From positions 63,965 to 127,964 of the forward strand of contig NZ_JACYUY010000015.1 of the NCBI RefSeq assembly GCF_014842025.1: 64,000 nt of DNA, in the 5' to 3' direction. The notes beneath the pieces were generated by a model. It did not search any database. It saw nothing but the letters and a program-made list of their open reading frames with translations, and had not been told where the DNA came from. Every line of letters begins with the position of its first letter. Position 1 is the first letter of the stretch. This document shows, piece by piece, positions 17,484 to 25,525 of the stretch. Origin of the DNA: Massilia sp. CFBP 13721. Lineage in GTDB: Bacteria > Pseudomonadota > Gammaproteobacteria > Burkholderiales > Burkholderiaceae_D. Both the position numbers and the translations under genes were made by a program.

Positions 17484-19439
17484 ATGACACGAATCCAGAT
17501 TGGCTCGCTGATGCTGGCCGCCGGCCTGTGCACGCAGGCCGGCGCCGCCGCCCTGACCAGTCCGGACCGCCGCATCGGCGTCGACGTGCGCGTCGATGCG
17601 GCGGGCGCGCTGACCTACCAGGTCGCACGCGACGGCCGGCCCGTCATCCTGTCATCGCCGCTCGGCCTGCGCCTGGAGAACGCCGACTTCGCCGGCAAGC
17701 TCGCGCTCGCCGCCACCTCGCCAGTGACGGCGGTCCGCGACAGCTACGAGATGGCGGTCGGGAAGCGGCGCCAGATCAGCTACGCGGCGAACGAACAGGT
17801 GGTCACGCTGCGAAATAGCGCGGGCCAGGCGCTGGAGGTGACCTTCCGCGTCTCGAACGACGGCGTCGCCTTCCGCTATGCCGTACGCGCGCCCGGCCCC
17901 AAACGCTTCGTCTCCGAAGCCACGGGCTTCGCCTTCGGCGGCGCGGCGCAGGCCTGGCTGCAACCGGTGTCGGTCGCCCGCACCGGGTGGAAGAACACCA
18001 ACCCTTCCTACGAAGAGCACTACCGGCGCGAACTGCCGGCCGCTGCCGCCGATGCAGCGGGCCAGGATTCGCACTGCCCGAAGGATTCCACCACCTGCCC
18101 GGCGGCGGGCTACGTCTTCCCGGCGCTGTTTCGCACCGGCGACACCTGGGTCGCGCTCACCGAGGCGGGCCTCGACGGCAGCTTCCACGCCTCGCGCCTG
18201 CAGCCACGTGCGCCCGGCGGGACCTTCCGCATCGGCCTGCCGATGGCCCCGGAAGTGTTCACGGATGGCGCGCTGCTGGCCGCGACCACCAAGGAGCTGG
18301 TCACGCCCTGGCGCATCATCGCCCTCGGCTCGCTGGCGACGCTGATGGAGTCGACGCTGGGCACCGACCTCGCCGCGCCCGCGGTCGCCTTCGACAAGGC
18401 CAGGCTGCAGCCCGGCCACGCCTCCTGGAGCTGGGCGCTGCTGAAGGACGATGCCACCGTATTCGACGTGCAGAAGCGCTTCATCGATTACGCGGCCGAC
18501 ATGCGCTGGGATTACACCCTGGTCGATGCCGACTGGGACCGCAAGATCGGCTACGACCGGATGCGCGCGCTGGCTGCCTACGGCGCCACCCGGGGTATCG
18601 GCCTGCTGGCCTGGTACAACTCGTCGGGCGCCTGGAACGGCACCGAGTACAGCCCGAAGGGCGCGTTGCTGACGCCGGCGCAGCGCCGGCGCGAATTCGC
18701 GCGCCTGGCCGGCATGGGCGTGAAGGGCGTGAAGATCGACTTCTTCGCCGGCGATGGCCAGTCGATGATCGCCTATTACGTCGACATCCTGAACGACGCC
18801 GCCGCGGCTGGCCTGCTGGTGAACTTCCATGGCGCCACGCTGCCGCGCGGCTGGGCGCGCACCTGGCCCAACCTGATGACGGCGGAAGCCGTGCGCGGGC
18901 TCGAATTCACCACCTTCACCCAGGCCGACCAGGACGCCGCGCCGCGCCATGCGGCCATGCTGCCGTTCACGCGCAACCTGTTCGATCCGATGGACTACAC
19001 GCCGATGGTGTTCGGCGACATCCCGAAGATCCGCCGCGTCACGCGCAACGGCTTCGAGCTGGCGCAGTCGGTGCTGTTCCTGTCCGGGATCCAGCACTTC
19101 GCCGAAACGCCCGAGGGCATGGCGACCGTGCCGCCCTACGTCAAGGCCCTGCTGCAGGACTTGCCGCGCAGCTGGGACGACGTGAAATTCGTCGACGGCT
19201 ACCCGGGCCGGCACGCGGTCATCGCGCGCAGGGCGGGGAACGCCTGGTACGTCGCGGGCATCAACGCCGACGACGCCGACAAGACGCTGCAACTGGACCT
19301 CTCTTTCGTCGGCACGAAAACGGGACAGCTGATCGGCGACGGCGACGGCGAGCGCGCGTTCGTGCAAGAGACCATCAACGGCGGACAGCGGCAGGTCACC
19401 ATCAAGGCACATGGCGGCTTCGTCGCCGTATTCAAATAA
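17484..19439 (+). CDS. GH97 alpha-galactosidase-like enzyme, secreted
   Basis: This 651-residue protein has a short signal peptide (GSLMLAAGLCTQAGAAA). The N-terminal beta-sandwich (25-295) leads into the barrel (about 300-560), with GHASWSWALLKDD, WDYTLVDADWD and VKIDFFAGDGQ. Asp419 in KIDFF stands where retaining GH97 enzymes carry their nucleophile; inverting alpha-glucosidases use Glu bases instead. That points to a retaining alpha-galactosidase, or a related arabinopyranosidase. The start at ATG 17484 follows TTGAGGC and opens the signal peptide; a GTG at 17280 in the same frame lies inside the SDR gene. It lies 44 bp after the SDR gene and 16 bp before GH51, within one operon. Confidence 0.85.
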   Translation: MTRIQIGSLMLAAGLCTQAGAAALTSPDRRIGVDVRVDAAGALTYQVARDGRPVILSSPLGLRLENADFAGKLALAATSPVTAVRDSYEMAVGKRRQISYAANEQVVTLRNSAGQALEVTFRVSNDGVAFRYAVRAPGPKRFVSEATGFAFGGAAQAWLQPVSVARTGWKNTNPSYEEHYRRELPAAAADAAGQDSHCPKDSTTCPAAGYVFPALFRTGDTWVALTEAGLDGSFHASRLQPRAPGGTFRIGLPMAPEVFTDGALLAATTKELVTPWRIIALGSLATLMESTLGTDLAAPAVAFDKARLQPGHASWSWALLKDDATVFDVQKRFIDYAADMRWDYTLVDADWDRKIGYDRMRALAAYGATRGIGLLAWYNSSGAWNGTEYSPKGALLTPAQRRREFARLAGMGVKGVKIDFFAGDGQSMIAYYVDILNDAAAAGLLVNFHGATLPRGWARTWPNLMTAEAVRGLEFTTFTQADQDAAPRHAAMLPFTRNLFDPMDYTPMVFGDIPKIRRVTRNGFELAQSVLFLSGIQHFAETPEGMATVPPYVKALLQDLPRSWDDVKFVDGYPGRHAVIARRAGNAWYVAGINADDADKTLQLDLSFVGTKTGQLIGDGDGERAFVQETINGGQRQVTIKAHGGFVAVFK

Positions 19440-19455
19440 AAAAGGGAGACACCAG

Positions 19456-21006
19456 ATGAAAGCATTCAAACTCGGCATCCTGGCATTCGGGATGTGCGCG
19501 CTGCCGGCGCTGTCGGCATTCGCGCAGGTGAGCGTCACCATCGACGCCGCCAAGCCCGGCCCGACCATCAACAAGAACGTCTACGGCCAGTTCGCCGAAC
19601 ACCTCGGCACCGGCATCTACGAAGGCCTGTGGGTCGGCCCGCAATCGAAGATCCCCAACACGCGCGGCTGGCGCAACGACGTGCTTGGCGCGCTGAAGGA
19701 CTTGCAGGTGCCGCTGGTGCGCTGGCCGGGCGGCTGCTTCGCCGACGAATACCACTGGCGCGACGGCATCGGCGCGCGCAACAAGCGCCCGGTCAAGGTG
19801 AACACGCACTGGGGCGGCGTCGCCGAGACCAATGCGGTGGGCACCCACGAATTCTTCGACCTGGCCGAGATGCTCGGCGCGCAGACCTACGTCAACGGCA
19901 ACCTCGGTTCCGGCACCCCGCAAGAGATGGCCGAGTGGCTCGAGTACATGACCTCGGACACCAAGTCGACGCTGGCCGAACAGCGCCGCAAGAACGGCCG
20001 CGCCAAGCCGTTCAAGGTCGACTATTTCGGCATCGGCAACGAAGCCTGGGGCTGCGGCGGCAACATGAAGCCGGAGTACTACGCCAACCTGTACAACCAC
20101 TACGCCACCTTCCTGAAAGCGCCGAAGGGCGCTCGTCCCAAGCTGATCGCCAGCGGCGGCAACGACGACGACACCAAATGGACCGACGTGCTCAGCCGCG
20201 AAGCCGCGCGCGGTACCGACGGCATCAGCTTCCACTTCTATACGCTCCCGACCGGCAAGTGGGACAAGAAGGGCGCCGCCACCGGCTTCGACGAAACCGA
20301 ATGGGCCTCGACCATGAAGCAGACGCTGCGCATGGAAACGATGATCCGCAATAACGTCGCCGTCCTCGACAAGAACGATCCGAAGAAGAAGATCGGTTTC
20401 TATGTCGACGAATGGGGCACCTGGTACGACGTCGAACCGGGCACCGACCCGGGCTTCCTGTTCCAGCGCAATTCGCTGCGCGACGCGGTGGTGGCTGCCC
20501 TCAACTTCAACATCTTCCACGCCCATGCCGAGCGCGTGCGCATGACCAACATCGCCCAGATGGTCAACGTACTGCAGGCGATGATCATCACCGACAAGGA
20601 CCGGATGCTGCTCACGCCGACCTACCACGCCTACAAGATGTACATCCCGTTCCAGGACGCGACCTCGCTGCCGGCCGTGGTGGCGAACGACGCGGGCTAT
20701 ACCCTGGGCGCCACCAGCGTGCCGGGCGTCAGCGTCTCCGCCGCCCGCGCCAAGGACGGCAAGCTGTACGTCGCCCTGGTCAACACCAACCCGCGCAAGG
20801 CGACCGACGTCGACCTGAACGTGGCCGGCCAGGCCGTCAACGCCGTCTCCGGCCAGGTGCTGACCGCCGACGCGATGGACGCCCACAACACCTTCGACAA
20901 CAAGCAGGCCGTGAAGCCGGCGCCCTACAGCGCCAAGGCCAGCGGCGGCAAGATGACGGTGACCTTGCCAGCCAAGTCGGTGATGGTCGTCGCCGTCGAA
21001 GGCTAA
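19456..21006 (+). CDS. GH51 alpha-L-arabinofuranosidase, secreted
   Basis: This 516-residue enzyme removes terminal alpha-L-arabinofuranosyl residues from arabinan and arabinosylated side chains. A signal peptide (KLGILAFGMCALPALSAFA) shows export, whereas many GH51 enzymes are cytoplasmic. Family motifs are RWPGGCFADEYHWRDGIG (89-106), acid/base Glu196 in GIGNEAWGCGG and nucleophile Glu319 in YVDEWGTWYD. The C-terminal beta-sandwich is complete. GGGAG lies eight bases before the ATG. It follows GH97 by 16 bp and precedes the GH43 arabinanase, a natural endo/exo pair for arabinan. Confidence 0.93.
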   Translation: MKAFKLGILAFGMCALPALSAFAQVSVTIDAAKPGPTINKNVYGQFAEHLGTGIYEGLWVGPQSKIPNTRGWRNDVLGALKDLQVPLVRWPGGCFADEYHWRDGIGARNKRPVKVNTHWGGVAETNAVGTHEFFDLAEMLGAQTYVNGNLGSGTPQEMAEWLEYMTSDTKSTLAEQRRKNGRAKPFKVDYFGIGNEAWGCGGNMKPEYYANLYNHYATFLKAPKGARPKLIASGGNDDDTKWTDVLSREAARGTDGISFHFYTLPTGKWDKKGAATGFDETEWASTMKQTLRMETMIRNNVAVLDKNDPKKKIGFYVDEWGTWYDVEPGTDPGFLFQRNSLRDAVVAALNFNIFHAHAERVRMTNIAQMVNVLQAMIITDKDRMLLTPTYHAYKMYIPFQDATSLPAVVANDAGYTLGATSVPGVSVSAARAKDGKLYVALVNTNPRKATDVDLNVAGQAVNAVSGQVLTADAMDAHNTFDNKQAVKPAPYSAKASGGKMTVTLPAKSVMVVAVEG

Positions 21007-21039
21007 GGAATGGGGGCGCTGGTCCGTTCCGTCATACCC

Positions 21040-21066
21040 GTAAGGTGGGCGGATTCCGCCCACGCG
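21040..21066 (+). repeat. REP-like element at the 5' end of the GH43 arabinanase gene
   Basis: GTAAGGTGGGCGGA and TCCGCCCACGCG form a perfect palindrome with almost no loop. It lies between the ATG at 21010 and the start of the hydrophobic signal sequence, in the open frame. Confidence 0.88.
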
Positions 21067-22080
21067 GTGATACGCGCCCTCCATGCAATCGTGCCGGTGC
21101 TGGCATGCCTGGCCATGCCCGCACACGCCACCCAGGTCACCACCCACGACCCCGTCATGGCAAAAGAGGGCGCCACCTGGTACCTGTTCAGCACCGGCCG
21201 CGGCATCACCGTCCACAGCTCCCCCGACATGCGCACGTGGAAGCAGGAAGCCCCCATCTTCCCGACCCCGCCATCCTGGGCCACGAAGGCCGCGCCCACC
21301 TTCAAGGACCACATCTGGGCCCCGGACATCCACCAGCACAAGGGCACCTGGTACCTGTATTACTCGGTCTCCGGCTTCGGCAAGAACACCTCCGCCATCG
21401 GCGTCGCCACCAACACCACCCTCGACCCGCGTGCGCCGAACTACCGCTGGCAAGACCAGGGCATGGTCCTGCAATCGATCCCCGGGCGCGACCTGTGGAA
21501 TGCGATCGACCCGAACATCGTCGAAGACGACACCGGCACCCCCTGGATGTCCTTCGGCTCGTTCTGGAGCGGCCTGAAACTGGCCAGGCTCGACCCCGGC
21601 CGCACGAAACTGGCCGAGCCGCAGGAATGGCATACCATCGCCCGCCGCGACCGTCCCGCCTACGTGCCCGACGCCGCTGCCGGCCCGGCCCAGGTCGAGG
21701 CGCCGTTCATCTTCCGCAAGCACGGCTGGTACTACCTGTTCGCCTCCTGGGACGCCTGCTGCCAGAAAGAGAAGAGCACCTATAAAGTCGTGGTCGGCCG
21801 CGCCCGCAGCGTGACCGGCCCCTACCTCGACCGCCAGGGCCGCGACATGGCAAACGGCGGCGGCTCGCTCGTGATCGACGGCGACAGCGACTGGCAGGCG
21901 CTCGGCCACAACGGCGCCTACACCTTCGACGGCCGTGATTACCTGGTACTGCATGCCTACGACAGCGCCGACAAGTACAAGCCGAAGCTGAAGATGCTGG
22001 AGATGCGCTGGGATGGCGACGGCTGGCCCGCCATCGAGCGCAGGGACCTCAACCGCTATCAAAGCCGTCTCGACAAATGA
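21067..22080 (+). CDS. GH43 endo/exo-arabinanase, secreted
   Basis: This protein of about 337 residues cleaves alpha-1,5-arabinan backbones. Seen motifs are THDPVMAKEGATWYLFSTG (catalytic base Asp), HIWAPDI, DPNIVEDD, QVEAPFIF with the probable acid Glu, and ALGHNG, all typical of the AbnA/ArbA group. The start is uncertain. The frame opens at ATG 21010, but its first 19 codons cross a REP-like palindrome. GTG at 21067, just after the palindrome, gives a clean signal peptide (IRALHAIVPVLACLAMPAHA), and I prefer it. The stop overlaps the GH127/146 start (ATGA). The gene lies directly after GH51. Confidence 0.87.
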   Translation: MIRALHAIVPVLACLAMPAHATQVTTHDPVMAKEGATWYLFSTGRGITVHSSPDMRTWKQEAPIFPTPPSWATKAAPTFKDHIWAPDIHQHKGTWYLYYSVSGFGKNTSAIGVATNTTLDPRAPNYRWQDQGMVLQSIPGRDLWNAIDPNIVEDDTGTPWMSFGSFWSGLKLARLDPGRTKLAEPQEWHTIARRDRPAYVPDAAAGPAQVEAPFIFRKHGWYYLFASWDACCQKEKSTYKVVVGRARSVTGPYLDRQGRDMANGGGSLVIDGDSDWQALGHNGAYTFDGRDYLVLHAYDSADKYKPKLKMLEMRWDGDGWPAIERRDLNRYQSRLDK

Positions 22081-24419
22081 AAACCCGCTTCGTCCTTGCT
22101 TTGCTGCTGTTGAGTGCATCCGCCCAGGCGGCGGAGCTGTTCCCGCTGTCGCGCGTGCGCCTCGCCGCCGGTCCTTTCCTGGAGGCCCAGACCACCGACC
22201 TGCACTACATGCTGGCGATGGAGCCGGACCGCCTGCTCGCGCCTTTCTTGCGCGAAGCCGGCTTGACGCCGCGCCAGCCGGGTTACGGCAACTGGGAATC
22301 GACGGGACTCGACGGCCACATGGGCGGCCACTACCTGTCGGCGCTGGCCCTGATGGTGGCCTCGACCGGCGACGCCGAAGCGCTGCGCCGCCTGCATTAC
22401 GTCGTGGCCGAACTGAAACGCGCGCAGGAGGCGAATGGCGACGGCTACCTCGGCGGCATTCCCGGCGGGCGCCAGGCCTGGCGCGATGTCGCGGCGGGCA
22501 AGATCAAGGCCGACAACTTCGCGGTGAATGGCAAGTGGGTACCGTGGTACAACCTGCACAAGGTCTACGCCGGCCTGCTCGACGCCTGGGTCCATACCGG
22601 CAACGAGGATGCGCGGGCGATGCTGGTCAAGCTGTCGGACTGGGCGCTGCGCCTGACGGCGCAACTGAGCGACGCGCAGATGCAGGCCATGCTCAGGAGC
22701 GAGCATGGCGGCATGAACGAGATCTTCGCCGACGTGGCGCAGATGACCGGAGACGGGCGCTATCTCGACCTGGCGCTGCGCTTTTCGCACCAGTCCGTGC
22801 TGCAGCCCCTGGCGCGCGGCGAGGACAAGCTCACCGGCCTGCACGCGAACACGCAAATTCCGAAGGTGATCGGCTTCCAGCGCATCGCCGAGCTTACCGG
22901 ACGCGACGACATGCGCCAGGCCGCGCGCTTTTTCTGGCAGACCGTGCGCGACAAGCGGACGGTGGCCATCGGCGGAAACAGCGTCAAGGAGCACATCCAC
23001 GACACGCAGGACTTCAGTTCGATGATCAGCGAGGTCGAAGGCCCGGAGACCTGCAATACCTACAATATGCTGAAGTTGACCGGCATGCTGTTCCACGCCG
23101 AACAGAAGAGCGCTTATGGCGACTACTACGAACGCGCGTTGTACAACCACATCCTGTCCTCGCAGCGTCCGGGCGGCGGTTTCGTCTATTTCACGCCGCT
23201 GCGCCCGAACCATTACCGCGTCTATTCGCAGGTCGACAAAGGCATGTGGTGCTGTGTCGGCTCGGGCATCGAGAGCCATGCGAAGTACGGCGAATTCGTT
23301 TATGCACACGAGAAGGACATACTGTTCGTCAACCTGTTCATCGCCTCGACGCTGGACTGGCGCGAGAAGGGCGTGCGCATCACGCAAAGCACGCGCTTCC
23401 CGGACGAGGGCAGCACGCGCATCACGGTCGATGCGCCGGCACGCTTCGCGATGAAGATTCGCTATCCAGCCTGGGTGGCGGCCGGCGCGATGAAGGTGCG
23501 GGTGAACGGCAAGCCGGTGGCGCTCGCTGCGCAGCCGGGCAGCTACGTCAGCCTGGAGCGCGCCTGGCGCAAGAACGACCGCGTCGACGTGCTGCTGCCG
23601 ATGAGGACACAGCTCGAGCAGATGCCGGACGGCTCGAACTATTACGCCGTGCTGCATGGCCCGATCGTGCTGGCGGCGAAGACGCGGCTGTTCAAGGACG
23701 ACGAACTGAACTTCATGGCCGACGCATCGCGCATGGGCCACATCGCCCAGGGTCCGGTCTGCCCGCTGGAGGCGGCGCCGATGCTGGTCAGCGATTCGAC
23801 CGACTTCCTGCACCGCTTCAAGCCGGTGAAGGGCAAGCCGCTGACCTTCACGGCGCCGGGGCTGGTGCGGGGCGCCTCTGGCACGGCGACTGAATTCATT
23901 CCCTTCTTCCGCCTGCACGACTCACGCTACACGATGGTCTGGCAGCAGTCGACGCCGGCGAAATTCGAGCGCCTGCAGGCCGAGAACGCGGCGCGCGAAG
24001 CCGAGCGCCTGGCGCTGGACGCGATCACGATCGACCAGGTGGCGCCGGGCGAGCAGCAGCCGGAGTCCGACCATTTCTTCAAGGGGGAGGGAAGCGAGGC
24101 GGGCGTGACGCAGGGCAGGCACTGGCGCCACGCCAAGGGCTGGTTCAGTTACGAGTTGAAGGATCCGCAGCGCGCGGCCAGGGTGCTGCGCCTGACCTTC
24201 GCGCGGGCCGATGCGGGCCGGCGTTTCAAACTACTCGTCGACGATACTCCGCTCGCGGCGGTGGAGCTGGCGGCCGGGGAAGGGGAAACGTTGTACACGC
24301 GCGACTTCCCGCTTCCCCCTGATATGGCGCGCAGGGCGGACGGCAGCATGACCGTGAAGTTCGAAGCGGCGCCCGGTTCGCGCGCAGGCGCCCTGTATGG
24401 CTTGCGCCTGCTGCGTTGA
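22077..24419 (+). CDS. GH127/GH146-family beta-L-arabinofuranosidase (DUF1680)
   Basis: This 780-residue protein with a signal peptide (VLALLLLSASAQA) has the DUF1680 alpha/alpha barrel. Key residues can be placed: Glu324 and Cys326 in GPETCNTYN, and the Cys pair 392-393 in MWCCVGSG. Together they form the Zn-Cys-Glu catalytic site of the bifidobacterial beta-L-arabinofuranosidase family. C-terminal beta domains follow, as in the longer GH127/GH146 proteins. Such enzymes remove beta-L-arabinofuranose from pectic or glycoprotein arabinan. It is the last hydrolase of the 13.7-24.4 kb group, translationally coupled to the arabinanase. GH127 and GH146 cannot be separated by eye. Confidence 0.85.
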   Translation: MKTRFVLALLLLSASAQAAELFPLSRVRLAAGPFLEAQTTDLHYMLAMEPDRLLAPFLREAGLTPRQPGYGNWESTGLDGHMGGHYLSALALMVASTGDAEALRRLHYVVAELKRAQEANGDGYLGGIPGGRQAWRDVAAGKIKADNFAVNGKWVPWYNLHKVYAGLLDAWVHTGNEDARAMLVKLSDWALRLTAQLSDAQMQAMLRSEHGGMNEIFADVAQMTGDGRYLDLALRFSHQSVLQPLARGEDKLTGLHANTQIPKVIGFQRIAELTGRDDMRQAARFFWQTVRDKRTVAIGGNSVKEHIHDTQDFSSMISEVEGPETCNTYNMLKLTGMLFHAEQKSAYGDYYERALYNHILSSQRPGGGFVYFTPLRPNHYRVYSQVDKGMWCCVGSGIESHAKYGEFVYAHEKDILFVNLFIASTLDWREKGVRITQSTRFPDEGSTRITVDAPARFAMKIRYPAWVAAGAMKVRVNGKPVALAAQPGSYVSLERAWRKNDRVDVLLPMRTQLEQMPDGSNYYAVLHGPIVLAAKTRLFKDDELNFMADASRMGHIAQGPVCPLEAAPMLVSDSTDFLHRFKPVKGKPLTFTAPGLVRGASGTATEFIPFFRLHDSRYTMVWQQSTPAKFERLQAENAAREAERLALDAITIDQVAPGEQQPESDHFFKGEGSEAGVTQGRHWRHAKGWFSYELKDPQRAARVLRLTFARADAGRRFKLLVDDTPLAAVELAAGEGETLYTRDFPLPPDMARRADGSMTVKFEAAPGSRAGALYGLRLLR

Positions 24420-24459
24420 ACCGAAAGACGCCGGCGCCGCCGCGCGATGTCGAAAGCCT

Positions 24460-24478
24460 TATCAATCTTGGTATCGAT
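24460..24478 (+). promoter_or_regulatory. Candidate operator B: TATCAATCTTGGTATCGAT
   Basis: This 19-bp site is 74 bp upstream of the YtfQ-like ATG and matches the site at 13518-13536 in 15 of 19 positions. A downstream ATTGAT (24490-24495) mirrors the ATCAAT (24461-24466) inside the site, giving a wider inverted repeat. Confidence 0.55.
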
Positions 24479-24552
24479 CTTGTCAAAAAATTGATTAGTT
24501 GAGTATCGCACTTCTCGGTACTATTGAAGAACAACAATACCGGAGACATGCG

Positions 24553-25518
24553 ATGCCCTTCACCCGCCGCGCCCTGCTGGGCGCCAGCATGCTTGCCATG
24601 CTCGCCGCCACCCCGGCCCTGGCCCTGGCCGCCAAACCCCTGACCATCGGCTTTTCCCAGGTCGGCGCCGAGAGCGAGTGGCGCACGGCGAATACGGCAT
24701 CGATCAAGGACGCCGCCAAAAAGGCCGGCGTCAACCTCAAGTTCGCCGACGCCCAGCAGCGCCAGGAAAACCAGGTCAAGGCGATCCGCTCGTTCATCGC
24801 CCAGCGCGTCGACGTGATCGCCTTTTCGCCGGTCGTCGAGTCGGGCTGGGAGACGGTGCTGCGCGAAGCGAAGAATGCGAAGATCCCCGTGATCCTGACC
24901 GACCGCGCCGTGAACGTGGCGGACAAGACGCTCTACACCAGCTTCATCGGCTCGGACTTCGTGGAAGAGGGCCGCCGCGCCGGGCGCTGGCTGTTGGAGC
25001 AGGCGAAGAAGAATCCGAACCGCGGCTACAACATCGTCGAGCTGCAGGGCACGGTCGGCTCGGCGCCGGCGAACGACCGCAAGGCCGGTTTCGCCGAAGT
25101 CATCAAGGCCGATCCGAAGCTGAAGATCATCCGCTCGCAGACCGGCGACTTCACCCGCGCCAAGGGCAAGGAGGTGATGGAAGCCTTCCTGAAGTCCGAG
25201 GGCAAGAACATCGGCGTGCTGTACGCGCACAACGACGACATGGCGATCGGCGCGATCCAGGCGATCGAGGAAGCCGGCCTGAAGCCGGGCAAGGACATCC
25301 TGGTGGTGTCGATCGACGGCGTCAAGGGCGCTTTCGAAGCCATGATGCAGGGGAAGTTGAACGTCACCGTCGAGTGCAATCCGCTGCTCGGGCCACAGCT
25401 GATCCAGACCGCGCAGGCGATCAAGGCGGGCACGCCGGTGCCGAAGCGGATCACCGTGATCGAGGGCGTCTTCCCCGCTGAAGTCGCGGCGAAGGAATTC
25501 CCGAACCGTCGCTACTGA
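24553..25518 (+). CDS. ytfQ: ABC sugar importer, periplasmic binding protein (YtfQ-like)
   Basis: This 321-residue periplasmic protein of the ribose/galactose-binding class has a signal region RRALLGASMLAMLAATPALALA. It matches the galactofuranose/L-arabinose YtfQ group: GFSQVGAESEWRTANTASIK at the start of the mature part, DVIAFSPVVESGWE, LTDRAV, GTVGSAPANDR and YAHNDDMAIGAI. It starts at ATG 24553 after CGGAGACATGCG. It begins the importer segment and is followed 7 bp later by the ATPase gene. Operator B upstream suggests induction by an arabinose-pathway intermediate. Likely ligands are L-arabinose, galactofuranose or related pentoses. Confidence 0.9.
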   Translation: MPFTRRALLGASMLAMLAATPALALAAKPLTIGFSQVGAESEWRTANTASIKDAAKKAGVNLKFADAQQRQENQVKAIRSFIAQRVDVIAFSPVVESGWETVLREAKNAKIPVILTDRAVNVADKTLYTSFIGSDFVEEGRRAGRWLLEQAKKNPNRGYNIVELQGTVGSAPANDRKAGFAEVIKADPKLKIIRSQTGDFTRAKGKEVMEAFLKSEGKNIGVLYAHNDDMAIGAIQAIEEAGLKPGKDILVVSIDGVKGAFEAMMQGKLNVTVECNPLLGPQLIQTAQAIKAGTPVPKRITVIEGVFPAEVAAKEFPNRRY

Positions 25519-25525
25519 GGCCGAC

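Noticed and set aside
24499-24552. Upstream TTG extension of the YtfQ-like protein
   Set aside because: It would place the signal peptide 18 residues inside; ATG 24553 follows a GGAGACA site.
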